Positions 1-4,759 are shown, numbered from the stretch's first letter. The stretch: 6,573 nt of DNA from a bacterium (GCA_021817685.1 JAKAGD010000039.1:1-6573), one strand, 5' to 3'. Program-made: numbers and translations. Notes: generated by a model not told the origin, from the sequence alone.

Positions 1-39
1 ATCTATCTGCAGTTTTATCTTTTTTACGACTGTAGCCAT
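1..39 (-). CDS. rplK: 50S ribosomal protein L11, N-terminal 13 residues only
   Basis: The thirteen codons read MATVVKKIKLQID from an ATG at 39 and run off the left edge. This matches the start of ribosomal protein L11 (typically M-x-K-x-V-x-x-x-IKLQIPAG). L11 binds 23S rRNA at the GTPase-associated centre. The gene follows nusG by 18 bases in the classical secE-nusG-rplK order, which strongly supports the call despite the short fragment. The nearest purine-rich stretch (AAGGTAGAG) overlaps the nusG stop and is rather far from the ATG, so the start probably depends on coupling to nusG or on little Shine-Dalgarno help. Confidence 0.85.
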   Translation of the reverse strand, partial: MATVVKKIKLQID

Positions 40-57
40 AATGGATGTGACTCTACC

Positions 58-699
58 TTAGAGTTTACGAACTTGCAAAAAGTCCAGTTCCACCGGCGTT
101 TCGCGGCCGAACATGGAGACCATCACTTTCACCTTGCCGCGGTCCTCGTCGATCTCACCGATCTTGCCCTCCAAGTCCTTGAACGGACCGTCAGCAATGA
201 CGATGGGATCGTCCTTCACGAGGTCGATGCGGTGCTTCGGCGCCTCCGCCGTCATGCGCTTCATCAGCGTCGCAACCTCCGCCTCCTCCATCGGCACCGG
301 CGTGTTCCCGCTCCCGACGAAACCGGTCACGCGCGGGGTGTTGCGCACGACGAACCACGAGTCGTCGTCCACGATCATGCGAACGAGGATGTATCCCGGG
401 TAGATCTTCTCCTCTTCCACGATGCGCTTGCCTCCTTTCACGCGTATCTTCTTTTCCGTCGGCACGATGACGTCGAATATCTTATTCTCCATGCCCAAGG
501 ACTCGATGCGCTGTTTGAGGTTACGCTCCACGGCGTTTTCGTAACCCGCGTACGTGTGGATGGTGTACCAGCGCGCATCCTCCGGCTTAGCGGCGGTTTC
601 GTCGCGAACTTCCTTGCGGGCCGCGGGCGCAATGTCGGCCATCCCGATCTCCTCGGGCAGGTCCATTTCCCCGCCGTGCATGTGCTGAGTGTCGTCCAT
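58..699 (-). CDS. nusG: transcription elongation/antitermination factor NusG
   Basis: NusG (213 aa from this start) binds the RNA polymerase clamp and links transcription to Rho or the ribosome. The NGN domain spans about residues 43-150 (RWYTIHTYAGYENAVE, later KIYPGYILVRM and NTPRVTGFVG). The C-terminal KOW domain is about residues 162-213, with the hallmark GPFKDLEGKIGEID and closing ELDFLQVRKL. It lies 10 bases after secE and 18 before rplK. The start is uncertain. The ATG at 699 has no Shine-Dalgarno. A TTG at 723 would overlap secE and has GGAG nine bases upstream. An ATG at 642 (MADIAPAARK) has GAGGAG at the ideal six-base spacing and gives a 194-aa protein nearer the usual NusG length. 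If 699 is right, the first 40 residues are an acidic extension outside the NGN domain. The function is certain; the N-terminus is not. Confidence 0.95.
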   Translation of the reverse strand: MDDTQHMHGGEMDLPEEIGMADIAPAARKEVRDETAAKPEDARWYTIHTYAGYENAVERNLKQRIESLGMENKIFDVIVPTEKKIRVKGGKRIVEEEKIYPGYILVRMIVDDDSWFVVRNTPRVTGFVGSGNTPVPMEEAEVATLMKRMTAEAPKHRIDLVKDDPIVIADGPFKDLEGKIGEIDEDRGKVKVMVSMFGRETPVELDFLQVRKL

Positions 700-709
700 A
701 GGAAAGAGA

Positions 710-895
710 TTAGGCGCCGGCAAAGTGACTCACTCCGAGACCGAAGACATAGTCCAGGACCCCGACGAGGAGCGCGATGAAGATCGCGATGAAGATGACG
801 ACGAGCGTATGCGCGAGCGCGGTCCGGTTCGTCGGCCAAACGATGTGGGTGAACTCTTCGCGCACGTGCTTCAGGTAGGTGAAGGGTGAGGTCAT
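710..895 (-). CDS. secE: preprotein translocase subunit SecE
   Basis: This 61-aa protein has the minimal SecE architecture: a short amphipathic cytoplasmic helix (FTYLKHVREEFTHIVWP, residues 5-21, with the family's E-x-x-x-x-x-WP turn), T-x-R, and one transmembrane helix at about residues 30-52. SecE clamps the SecY channel in the inner membrane. The position directly before nusG is conserved across bacteria. The ATG at 895 is chosen because the family begins just before the amphipathic helix. A longer frame back to 964 would start upstream of the predicted transcription start. There is no Shine-Dalgarno before the ATG. Transcription is predicted from the promoter at 946-974, through a hairpin at 912-935 that could attenuate or stabilise the message. 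Confidence 0.93.
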   Translation of the reverse strand: MTSPFTYLKHVREEFTHIVWPTNRTALAHTLVVIFIAIFIALLVGVLDYVFGLGVSHFAGA

Positions 896-911
896 ACGGG
901 GCGGCGTTACT

Positions 912-935
912 AAATAAAAAAGCCCTGCGGGCTTT
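912..935 (-). terminator. terminator-like hairpin in the secE leader (possible attenuator)
   Basis: On the minus strand the sequence reads AAAGCCC-GCA-GGGCTTT followed by TTTATTT. This is a seven-pair stem, a three-base loop and a U-rich tail, the form of an intrinsic terminator. It lies between the predicted secE transcription start (about 939) and the secE ATG (895), so the hairpin begins about four bases into the transcript. There is no gene upstream on this strand for it to terminate. It may attenuate secE-nusG, or protect the 5' end of the mRNA. The structure is seen; the regulatory role is inferred. Confidence 0.65.
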
Positions 936-945
936 CGATAATGGC

Positions 946-974
946 AGTATAGTACAGCGCCCAAAATACGTCAA
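946..974 (-). promoter_or_regulatory. sigma-70-type promoter for secE-nusG-rplK
   Basis: On the minus strand there is TTGACG (969-974), a 17-base spacer and TATACT (946-951), with five of six consensus matches in each box and ideal spacing. Predicted transcription begins near 939, giving a leader of about 44 bases before secE. The -35 box directly abuts the palindrome at 975-1003. Confidence 0.75.
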
Positions 975-1003
975 ACCCGCCACACTGCAGAAGTGTGACG
1001 GGT
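975..1003. repeat. palindrome between divergent promoters (possible operator)
   Basis: The arms ACCCG-C-CACACT and AGTGTG-A-CGGGT form a 12-position stem around a five-base loop (GCAGA). The one mismatch is C:A on the plus strand and becomes a T:G wobble on the minus strand. The same GTCAAAC heptamer borders both sides (970-976 and 1002-1008). It touches the -35 box of the secE promoter and lies about 30 bp from the -35 box of the right-facing promoter. It could be an operator shared by the two units. No regulator gene is visible nearby. Confidence 0.5.
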
Positions 1004-1031
1004 CAAACGCCCCGCTATGCCCCCGCCCCGC

Positions 1032-1059
1032 TTGACAACGGCGGCACAAATTATATAAG
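1032..1059 (+). promoter_or_regulatory. promoter for the exported-protein gene at 1137
   Basis: A perfect TTGACA (1032-1037) is followed by a 16-base spacer and TATAAG (1054-1059). TATATA at 1052 is an alternative with a shorter spacer. Transcription should begin near 1066, leaving a leader of about 70 bases. That leader holds one AGGAGG near its 5' end (1067-1072) and a second GGAGG (1126-1130) that serves the gene. Confidence 0.75.
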
Positions 1060-1136
1060 GACCCTTAGGAGGTTCTTTGGACAGCCCATCGTTCAAATGA
1101 CGCCCTCTCCCCCAACCGACTTTTCGGAGGCTCATT

Positions 1137-1625
1137 ATGAAGTTCCGTTTGGTTCTCTCGTTGATTGTCCTCGCTGCGGTTTTCCCGGGTCCGGCTTTCG
1201 GGCAAGTTGAAGCCGTTCTCGGCGTCTTGTCGATCGCTCCCCGCGCGGGGACCCTCGCAAGCCCCGAATCGGCCGACGCCGGCAGAAGCGTCATCACGCT
1301 CGCCGCTCCGGTGCAAAGCCTCGCGGACGAAGAAAAGTTCGTGAGCGACATCAAAACCGTCGCGCGCGAGCTCGGCTACCAAGTCGCGGCGGTGGGTACG
1401 CCGGGCGGCAAGTTGAGCGTCCTGCTTACCAAGCAGTCCACCAACATCGGCGCCGCGCTGTTCGGAAAGGATTGGCGGATACGAGCCAACCTGTCCCTGC
1501 AGGACGACAAGCGCACCGTTGAGATCACCGCCGGGCTCGCGGGCAATGACCCGCAAGCCTCCGGCACCGCTCAGGAGACGGTCGACAAGCTCAAATCAGG
1601 GCTAGAGAAAGTCGCCGCCAAATGA
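1137..1625 (+). CDS. small exported protein of unknown function
   Basis: This is a 162-aa protein I do not recognise. Residues 1-22 are a typical Sec signal peptide: MKFR, then a hydrophobic core LVLSLIVLAAVF, then a cleavage region ending PAFG before QVEA. There is no cysteine, so it is not a lipoprotein. The mature part is 140 aa, with a helix-like stretch at about 61-84 (SLADEEKFVSDIKTVARELG), a likely strand region at 91-133, and a charged C-terminal helix at 145-162. The ATG is well supported by GGAGG at 1126-1130 with six-base spacing, one of the few clear Shine-Dalgarno sequences here. It is monocistronic, with a strong promoter upstream and an intrinsic terminator 14 bases after the stop. 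It diverges from secE across a palindrome. Abundant expression is plausible; the function is unknown. Confidence 0.85.
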   Translation: MKFRLVLSLIVLAAVFPGPAFGQVEAVLGVLSIAPRAGTLASPESADAGRSVITLAAPVQSLADEEKFVSDIKTVARELGYQVAAVGTPGGKLSVLLTKQSTNIGAALFGKDWRIRANLSLQDDKRTVEITAGLAGNDPQASGTAQETVDKLKSGLEKVAAK

Positions 1626-1638
1626 TGCGCGTACGACC

Positions 1639-1667
1639 CGACCCCGCTCGCGCGGGGTCGCTTTTTT
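1639..1667 (+). terminator. intrinsic terminator of the 1137-1625 gene
   Basis: CGACCCCGC and GCGGGGTCG form a perfect nine-pair stem with a four-base loop (TCGC), followed by C and six T. It lies just after the stop at 1625 and reads on the plus strand. The minus-strand side has no U-tract after the stem, so it is probably not an efficient terminator for the converging SIMPL gene. Confidence 0.9.
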
Positions 1668-1676
1668 ATATAAAGC

Positions 1677-2468
1677 CTAGCGGATCTCGTAGGTAACCGA
1701 GACGGACGCGTTGTAGGTATTCTCGCCGGTCGGGACGTTCGGCGCGGAAACCGCCTTTGAATCCATCGCGCCGCCCATACCATACGCATACATCGGGACC
1801 GGATATCCGCCGGAGGATTCGCTGAAGTTCACGATCTTTCCGAGATGGACGCCGAGCTGTTTGGCGAGGAGCTCCGCCTGCGCCTTCGCTTTGTCGATCG
1901 CATCGGCGCGCGCGGCATCGTAGCCGGCGGTGGAATCGTCGAGTGCAAATGCCGGGCCGTTCACGTTCTGCACCTCAAGCGTACCAAGCCCGCTTAGCAT
2001 ATCGCCGACTTTCGTCAGGTCACGCATCGTCACCTGCACCGTCTCGGATACTTGATAGCCCGTTATCTTCGGCGTGCTCGGGCACAGAGCGCCCGGGGGG
2101 CAATTGGTGTACGAATACTCCGGCGAGATGTTATAGGAGAGCGTTCGTACGTCCTTATCCTCGACGCCCTGTCCCTTTACAAAGTCTATCGCCGCATTCG
2201 CCTGCTTGGTGGTTGCCGCCTGAGCATCCGCGACGGTCTTTGCCGTGTTTTGGACCGTGAAAGAAACCCGCGCGACGTCCGGCGCCATCGTCGCCTGGCC
2301 CGCGCCCTGTACCGTGATGGTATCGGTCGCCGGATTGCCCGGGCGGCCGAAGTTCGCGGCTATGGTTATTGTTTCGGCCAACAGGAAGAGCGCGAGGATG
2401 GAAAGCGTGCCGATAAGCGCGAGGCGTACGCCGCCGTTCTCAAGTATCTCGGAAAGAGGATTGTTCAT
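1677..2468 (-). CDS. membrane-anchored SIMPL-domain (DUF541) protein
   Basis: This 263-aa protein has one hydrophobic segment (about residues 14-38) near the N-terminus and a long exported domain. From about residue 48 it follows the SIMPL/DUF541 (BP26/OMP28-like) pattern: ITVQGAGQATMAPDVARVSFTVQ, a coiled helix AQAATTKQANAAIDFVKGQGVEDKDVRTLSYNI cut here by family convention, then ITGYQVSETVQVTMRDL, an internal helix DAARADAIDKAKAQAELLAKQLG (185-207), and a terminal strand ASVSVTYEIR. Relatives form periplasmic or surface oligomers with poorly defined roles. Two cysteines (123 and 129, in NCPPGALCP) sit in a loop and may pair. A Gly/Met/Tyr-rich loop lies at 216-236. It follows the Cys-motif gene by 55 bases and may share its transcript, although a weak TGC-TATAGG motif lies at 2490-2498. 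No Shine-Dalgarno is present. The family call is firm; the role is unknown. Confidence 0.88.
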   Translation of the reverse strand: MNNPLSEILENGGVRLALIGTLSILALFLLAETITIAANFGRPGNPATDTITVQGAGQATMAPDVARVSFTVQNTAKTVADAQAATTKQANAAIDFVKGQGVEDKDVRTLSYNISPEYSYTNCPPGALCPSTPKITGYQVSETVQVTMRDLTKVGDMLSGLGTLEVQNVNGPAFALDDSTAGYDAARADAIDKAKAQAELLAKQLGVHLGKIVNFSESSGGYPVPMYAYGMGGAMDSKAVSAPNVPTGENTYNASVSVTYEIR

Positions 2469-2523
2469 AAGGAAAAGCTACGACTAATGCCTATAGCATA
2501 CCACCGAGCCGGCCGGGCAAGGC

Positions 2524-3168
2524 TTATTGTCCCTGGAGCGTCGAGAGGAGTTTCGCGAGCGCCGCATGAGCCGGAAGCGCGGAAGTGTTGAGGTTCGGAT
2601 CGGTCCAATTCATAACGTTCCGGTCTATCGCGTCAAACCGCAGGACGTCGGAAGAGCGCGCCAGATAATATGCGGTATCAACGACGCCTTCAAATCGCTC
2701 TATCGAGGCGACCGTAAAGCGGTGATTACCGATGACGGTCGAGGAGAACGCCGTCGCGCTTACCGGCAGGCCGGACGACGCATTCACCGCCGTCTGCTGG
2801 ATAGTTGCAAGCGCCGTCGAGGAAGCCGCGATCGCGTAGCGGCGAATCATAATGCCTGCAACGTTCGCTGAAGAAGTGGCGGAAGCTTCATACGCGGCAA
2901 CGCTCGCGGGATCAGGAAGTCCCGCGGAGACAAACCCGGACGGTATCGCGAAAGCGATGCCGACGTCATCCAGGGTCGTGTTCGGCGGAGGACATACGGG
3001 GAACGTGCAGGAAGTTCCCGTTCGGCCGACCGACGTTCCGTCGGGGCACACCATTGCATCAAGTGGACACACGATCGGCTGGGCCGGGTGCTCGACCGCA
3101 TTGCGGTATACGAGTCCTCCGATTCCGAGAATAACGATAAGCAAAATGCCGAGGAAGAGGCTTCTCAT
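2524..3168 (-). CDS. membrane-anchored extracellular protein with CPDG cysteine motif
   Basis: This 214-aa protein has an uncleaved-looking N-terminal membrane anchor (residues 3-20, FLGILLIVILGIGGLV region) and an outside domain. Right after the anchor comes a four-cysteine module (Cys 34, 41, 54, 59: CPLDAMVCPDGTSVGRTG, then SCTFPVCPPP). This CPDGT-x-VGR-x-G-x-x-C-x-F pattern recurs in exported Parcubacteria proteins as I recall it, probably as a small disulfide-bonded fold. Residues 65-214 begin DDVGIAFAIPSGF, resembling PsbP-like or stress-responsive surface domains, with alternating strands and a final helix (ALAKLLSTLQ). I cannot name a function. The ATG at 3168 is preferred to the GTG at 3174 because an extended -10 (TGG-TAGAAT) places transcription start exactly on that ATG. 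It lies 26 bases after tRNA-His and 55 before the SIMPL gene. Confidence 0.85.
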   Translation of the reverse strand: MRSLFLGILLIVILGIGGLVYRNAVEHPAQPIVCPLDAMVCPDGTSVGRTGTSCTFPVCPPPNTTLDDVGIAFAIPSGFVSAGLPDPASVAAYEASATSSANVAGIMIRRYAIAASSTALATIQQTAVNASSGLPVSATAFSSTVIGNHRFTVASIERFEGVVDTAYYLARSSDVLRFDAIDRNVMNWTDPNLNTSALPAHAALAKLLSTLQGQ

Positions 3169-3174
3169 ACGCAC

Positions 3175-3183
3175 ATTCTACCA
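3175..3183 (-). promoter_or_regulatory. extended -10 element placing a leaderless start at 3168
   Basis: On the minus strand TGG-TAGAAT (hexamer at 3175-3180) is followed by six bases and then ATG. Standard spacing would put +1 on the A of the ATG at 3168. No -35 match is clear, as expected for extended -10 promoters. It is a short motif and could occur by chance. Confidence 0.4.
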
Positions 3184-3194
3184 CGCGCACAATG

Positions 3195-3270
3195 TGGGGC
3201 GGCTATCGGGAATCGAACCCGAATTGAGAGCTCCACAAGCTCCAGTGTTAACCGTTACACCATAGCCGCC
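3195..3270 (-). tRNA. tRNA-His (anticodon GTG), CCA encoded
   Basis: Read on the minus strand, the cloverleaf is complete. Encoded G-1 (3270) pairs with C73 (3198), which is the histidine identity pair. The acceptor GCGGCTA pairs with TAGCCGC, and a three-pair D stem GTG/CAC follows. The anticodon stem GGAGC/GCTCT encloses the loop TTGTGGA with anticodon GTG. The T stem TCGGG/CCCGA encloses TTCGATT. The terminal CCA is encoded (3195-3197), unlike the other two tRNA genes here. The gene lies between the adenosyltransferase and the Cys-motif gene on the same strand. An extended -10 at 3284-3292 may start it. Confidence 0.96.
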
Positions 3271-3283
3271 ATGCACAATATTT

Positions 3284-3292
3284 TTTATAACA
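3284..3292 (-). promoter_or_regulatory. possible extended -10 for tRNA-His
   Basis: On the minus strand TGT-TATAAA matches the extended -10 form (hexamer at 3284-3289), 13 bases before the tRNA 5' end. Transcription would begin about 7 bases before the mature 5' end. No -35 box is apparent. Read-through from the adenosyltransferase gene, whose stop is 47 bases upstream, is the alternative. Confidence 0.4.
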
Positions 3293-3317
3293 CGAAAACG
3301 GAGAGCGCGCGAAGAGC

Positions 3318-3848
3318 CTAGTATTTCGGGGTTTCTTCCGCAACGCCGGCGAGATGATTCGCGAGGCGCGCGAGCGCGAAGAGGAGCGAGGAGAGGCGGT
3401 TCATATATGCCAGAGTCTCGGGAGCGAGTTCGCGGAGTCCCAACTCCTTCACGGCGATCACGCGACGCTCGGCTCTGCGCGCGAGGGTACGAGCGACGTC
3501 GAGTGTCGCAGAAAGTTCCGTCCCGCCCGCGATGGAAAATCCTTTGAGCTTCGGAATTTCTTTCTCAATGGCATTCACCGTTTCTTCAACTTCTTTCACC
3601 GCGCCCTCCCCTATCCGTTTATCAGCGCCGGCGACTTCCGCCTGGATGATGAACAGTTTCTCCTGCGCGTCCCGCAGTGCGTTCGCGATGCGCGGCTCTG
3701 CGCACCGCATCTTCGCAAAACCAAGAAATGCATTCAGCTCGTCCAGCGAACCGAGCGCTTCCGGCAACTCCGATGACTTGGAAATGCGCTGCTGGTTACA
3801 GCCGAACGCGGTGGTCGTCCCGCCGTCCCCCTTTCCGGTATAGAGCAT
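3318..3848 (-). CDS. PduO-type cob(I)alamin adenosyltransferase
   Basis: This 176-aa enzyme transfers the adenosyl group of ATP to cob(I)alamin, making adenosylcobalamin in the cytoplasm. The N-terminal ATP loop YTGKGDGGTT (residues 3-12) is present. So are the subunit-interface motif G-SLDELN-FLG (33-43), the PduO signature GGTELSATLDVARTLARRAERRV (108-130) with the RRAER salt-bridge motif, and NRLSSLLFALAR (150-161). The length is typical for the single-domain form. The gene is known as pduO, cobO-like or MMAB type. No other B12 gene is visible, so the likely role is salvage of imported corrinoid for a B12 enzyme elsewhere, perhaps a class II ribonucleotide reductase (inference). The ATG at 3848 sits eight bases after a TATACT box, suggesting a nearly leaderless mRNA. 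It is divergent from the 45-aa membrane ORF. Confidence 0.92.
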   Translation of the reverse strand: MLYTGKGDGGTTTAFGCNQQRISKSSELPEALGSLDELNAFLGFAKMRCAEPRIANALRDAQEKLFIIQAEVAGADKRIGEGAVKEVEETVNAIEKEIPKLKGFSIAGGTELSATLDVARTLARRAERRVIAVKELGLRELAPETLAYMNRLSSLLFALARLANHLAGVAEETPKY

Positions 3849-3856
3849 AGAGGGCT

Positions 3857-3862
3857 AGTATA
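3857..3862 (-). promoter_or_regulatory. -10 box for the adenosyltransferase gene
   Basis: TATACT on the minus strand ends eight bases before the ATG, so the predicted 5' untranslated region is only about two bases. No good -35 is seen at 16-18 bases upstream. The location fits a nearly leaderless transcript, but the evidence is a single hexamer. Confidence 0.4.
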
Positions 3863-3879
3863 CAGGGTTTTTAGGGGTA

Positions 3880-3908
3880 TTGACTTTTTAGTACAAGGGT
3901 GCTATTAT
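3880..3908 (+). promoter_or_regulatory. sigma-70-type promoter for the 45-aa membrane ORF
   Basis: TTGACT (3880-3885), a 17-base spacer and TATTAT (3903-3908) have five of six matches in each box. Transcription should start near 3915, giving a leader of about 27 bases. The promoter stands in a visibly AT-rich patch within otherwise GC-rich sequence, and points into a region with no long ORF on the plus strand. Confidence 0.75.
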
Positions 3909-3941
3909 GGAAATACGTTAATTCCTGGGAAGGGTGAAGAA

Positions 3942-4079
3942 ATGGAGAAGTTCTGGGCCAAAACCGAGTGCATTGGAAACAAGATCTTTGTGCCGTTCTT
4001 CTTGTTCGGCACGGTGGCGGTGGCACTGAAGTTCGGTGACACCATCCTGGCGGCGCTGAGAATAGTGCTGCCGCACTGA
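3942..4079 (+). CDS. small hydrophobic (membrane) protein, 45 aa
   Basis: This short ORF starts at the ATG at 3942 and begins MEKFWAKTECIGNK, followed by a hydrophobic segment (IFVPFFLFGTVAVAL, residues 15-29), a polar KFGD break, and a second hydrophobic segment (TILAALRIVL, 33-42). It has one cysteine (Cys10) and a basic N-terminal region, so the N-terminus probably stays inside. I do not recognise it. Support for a real gene is positional: a good promoter (3880-3908), a purine-rich ribosome binding site GGAAGGG about eight bases upstream, and a strong hairpin four bases after the stop. Leucine codons are mostly CTG. It could be a small regulatory membrane protein, a type I toxin-like peptide or a peptide secreted to other cells. 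Alternatively the roughly 205-base transcript acts as an RNA. Confidence 0.6.
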   Translation: MEKFWAKTECIGNKIFVPFFLFGTVAVALKFGDTILAALRIVLPH

Positions 4080-4083
4080 AACT

Positions 4084-4119
4084 GGGCTCGGTCACTTGTG
4101 ACCGAGCCCGAATCATTTT
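4084..4119 (+). terminator. hairpin terminator of the 45-aa ORF unit
   Basis: GGGCTCGGTCAC and GTGACCGAGCCC form a perfect 12-base inverted repeat with only TT between (so a four-base loop in practice). It is followed by GAATCATTTT, a weak and slightly displaced T-tract. It lies four bases after the stop at 4079 and ends one base before the 3' end of tRNA-Leu, so it may also mark the end of the opposing rplS-tRNA-Leu transcript. The loop-proximal nonamer CTCGGTCAC also occurs in the repeats at 6323 and 6511. Confidence 0.65.
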
Positions 4120-4120
4120 G

Positions 4121-4205
4121 TGCGCAGGAGAGGATTTGAACCTCCATTCCCTTAACAGGAGCTACCACCTCAAGGTAGTGCGTCTACCAATTTCGCCACC
4201 TGCGC
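4121..4205 (-). tRNA. tRNA-Leu (anticodon GAG)
   Basis: This is an 85-base class II tRNA. The acceptor GCGCAGG pairs with CCTGCGC and the discriminator is A. The anticodon stem CTACC/GGTAG encloses TTGAGGT, anticodon GAG. A long variable arm follows (CTCCTGTTAAGGGAAT region), as leucine tRNAs require. The T arm GGAGG-TTCAAAT-CCTCT (closed by G:T) is intact. CCA is not encoded (the bases after A73 are CAA). It begins 11 bases after the rplS stop and is probably processed from the rplS transcript. Confidence 0.96.
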
Positions 4206-4216
4206 AGGTGGGAACA

Positions 4217-4720
4217 CTATACTACAACTTCTTCTTTTGTTTCTGCGGCGACCGGCGCGGCGGCTTCGGCGACCTCGCCCTCTTCCGGAGCGGCCTCCTC
4301 GGCTGCAACGGTCTCGTCGCTCTTCAGGTGCATCATGCGCGCGTTCCTGAGCTGGCGGCGGACCGCCTTCGCGGCCTTCTCGCGGATGAAGTAGAGCTTC
4401 GCGCGGCGGACCTTTGAGCGCTTCACGATCTCGATAGAGTCGATCGCCGGAGAATAGAGCGGAAAGGTCTTCTCGACGCCGACGCCCGAGAGCGTCGTGC
4501 GGACCGTGAACATGCCGCCGGCCTCCTTGCCGTGCTTCACGGAGAGAACCAGGCCTTCGAACGCCTGCTTGCGGGTGTTCTTGATAGTCTTCTCCTTCTT
4601 GTCGGTACCGCGGCCTTTCTTGAGCTCCACGATGTTCTGAATGACGCGCACGGTGTCGCCCGCGCGAAGCCCAAGCTTCGCGCGCCCTTCAGCATTGACC
4701 GGAGTTATGACCTTCCTCAT
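4217..4720 (-). CDS. rplS: 50S ribosomal protein L19 with insertion and acidic tail
   Basis: L19 sits at the interface of the 30S and 50S subunits. The core is clear: GDTVRV (21-26), AFEGLVLS (53-60), FTVRTTLSGVGVEKTFPLYSP (71-91, the family signature), and IEIVKRSKVRRAKLYFIRE (96-114). At 167 aa it is about 50 longer than E. coli L19 (115 aa). Part of the excess is a Lys-rich insertion at 33-49 (ELKKGRGTDKKEKTIKN). The rest is a C-terminal Glu/Ala-rich tail at 134-167, a composition opposite to the basic core. The ATG at 4720 has no Shine-Dalgarno; an extended -10 (4730-4738) predicts a leader of about three bases. It is preceded by a large hairpin and followed at once by tRNA-Leu. Confidence 0.95.
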   Translation of the reverse strand: MRKVITPVNAEGRAKLGLRAGDTVRVIQNIVELKKGRGTDKKEKTIKNTRKQAFEGLVLSVKHGKEAGGMFTVRTTLSGVGVEKTFPLYSPAIDSIEIVKRSKVRRAKLYFIREKAAKAVRRQLRNARMMHLKSDETVAAEEAAPEEGEVAEAAAPVAAETKEEVVV

Positions 4721-4729
4721 GTGTCGCGC

Positions 4730-4738
4730 ACTCTAGCA
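4730..4738 (-). promoter_or_regulatory. extended -10 element for rplS
   Basis: TGC-TAGAGT on the minus strand (hexamer at 4730-4735) lies nine bases before the rplS ATG, predicting transcription start near 4723. No strong -35 is seen. Read-through from the uppS block is an alternative if the hairpin at 4760-4828 does not terminate transcription. Confidence 0.35.
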
Positions 4739-4759
4739 CGCGCCGTACGAGAGAGCAAA

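Noticed and set aside
73..780. 235-codon plus-strand frame
   Set aside because: It lies antisense to nusG and secE, is rich in His/Arg as expected of a shadow in GC-rich DNA, and has no ribosome binding site.
896..964. N-terminal extension of SecE
   Set aside because: It would start upstream of the predicted transcription start and translate the leader hairpin; SecE proteins begin near the amphipathic helix.
1639..1667. Bidirectional terminator also ending the SIMPL gene
   Set aside because: On the minus strand no T-run follows the stem, so only plus-strand termination is supported.
3195..3271. tRNA-His lacking an encoded G-1
   Set aside because: A first alignment suggested U at -1, but shifting by one base gives G-1:C73, a complete acceptor stem and an encoded CCA, so the tRNA is normal.
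4118..4417. 99-codon plus-strand frame across tRNA-Leu and antisense to rplS
   Set aside because: It starts inside a tRNA gene and runs through the antisense of a conserved ribosomal gene.
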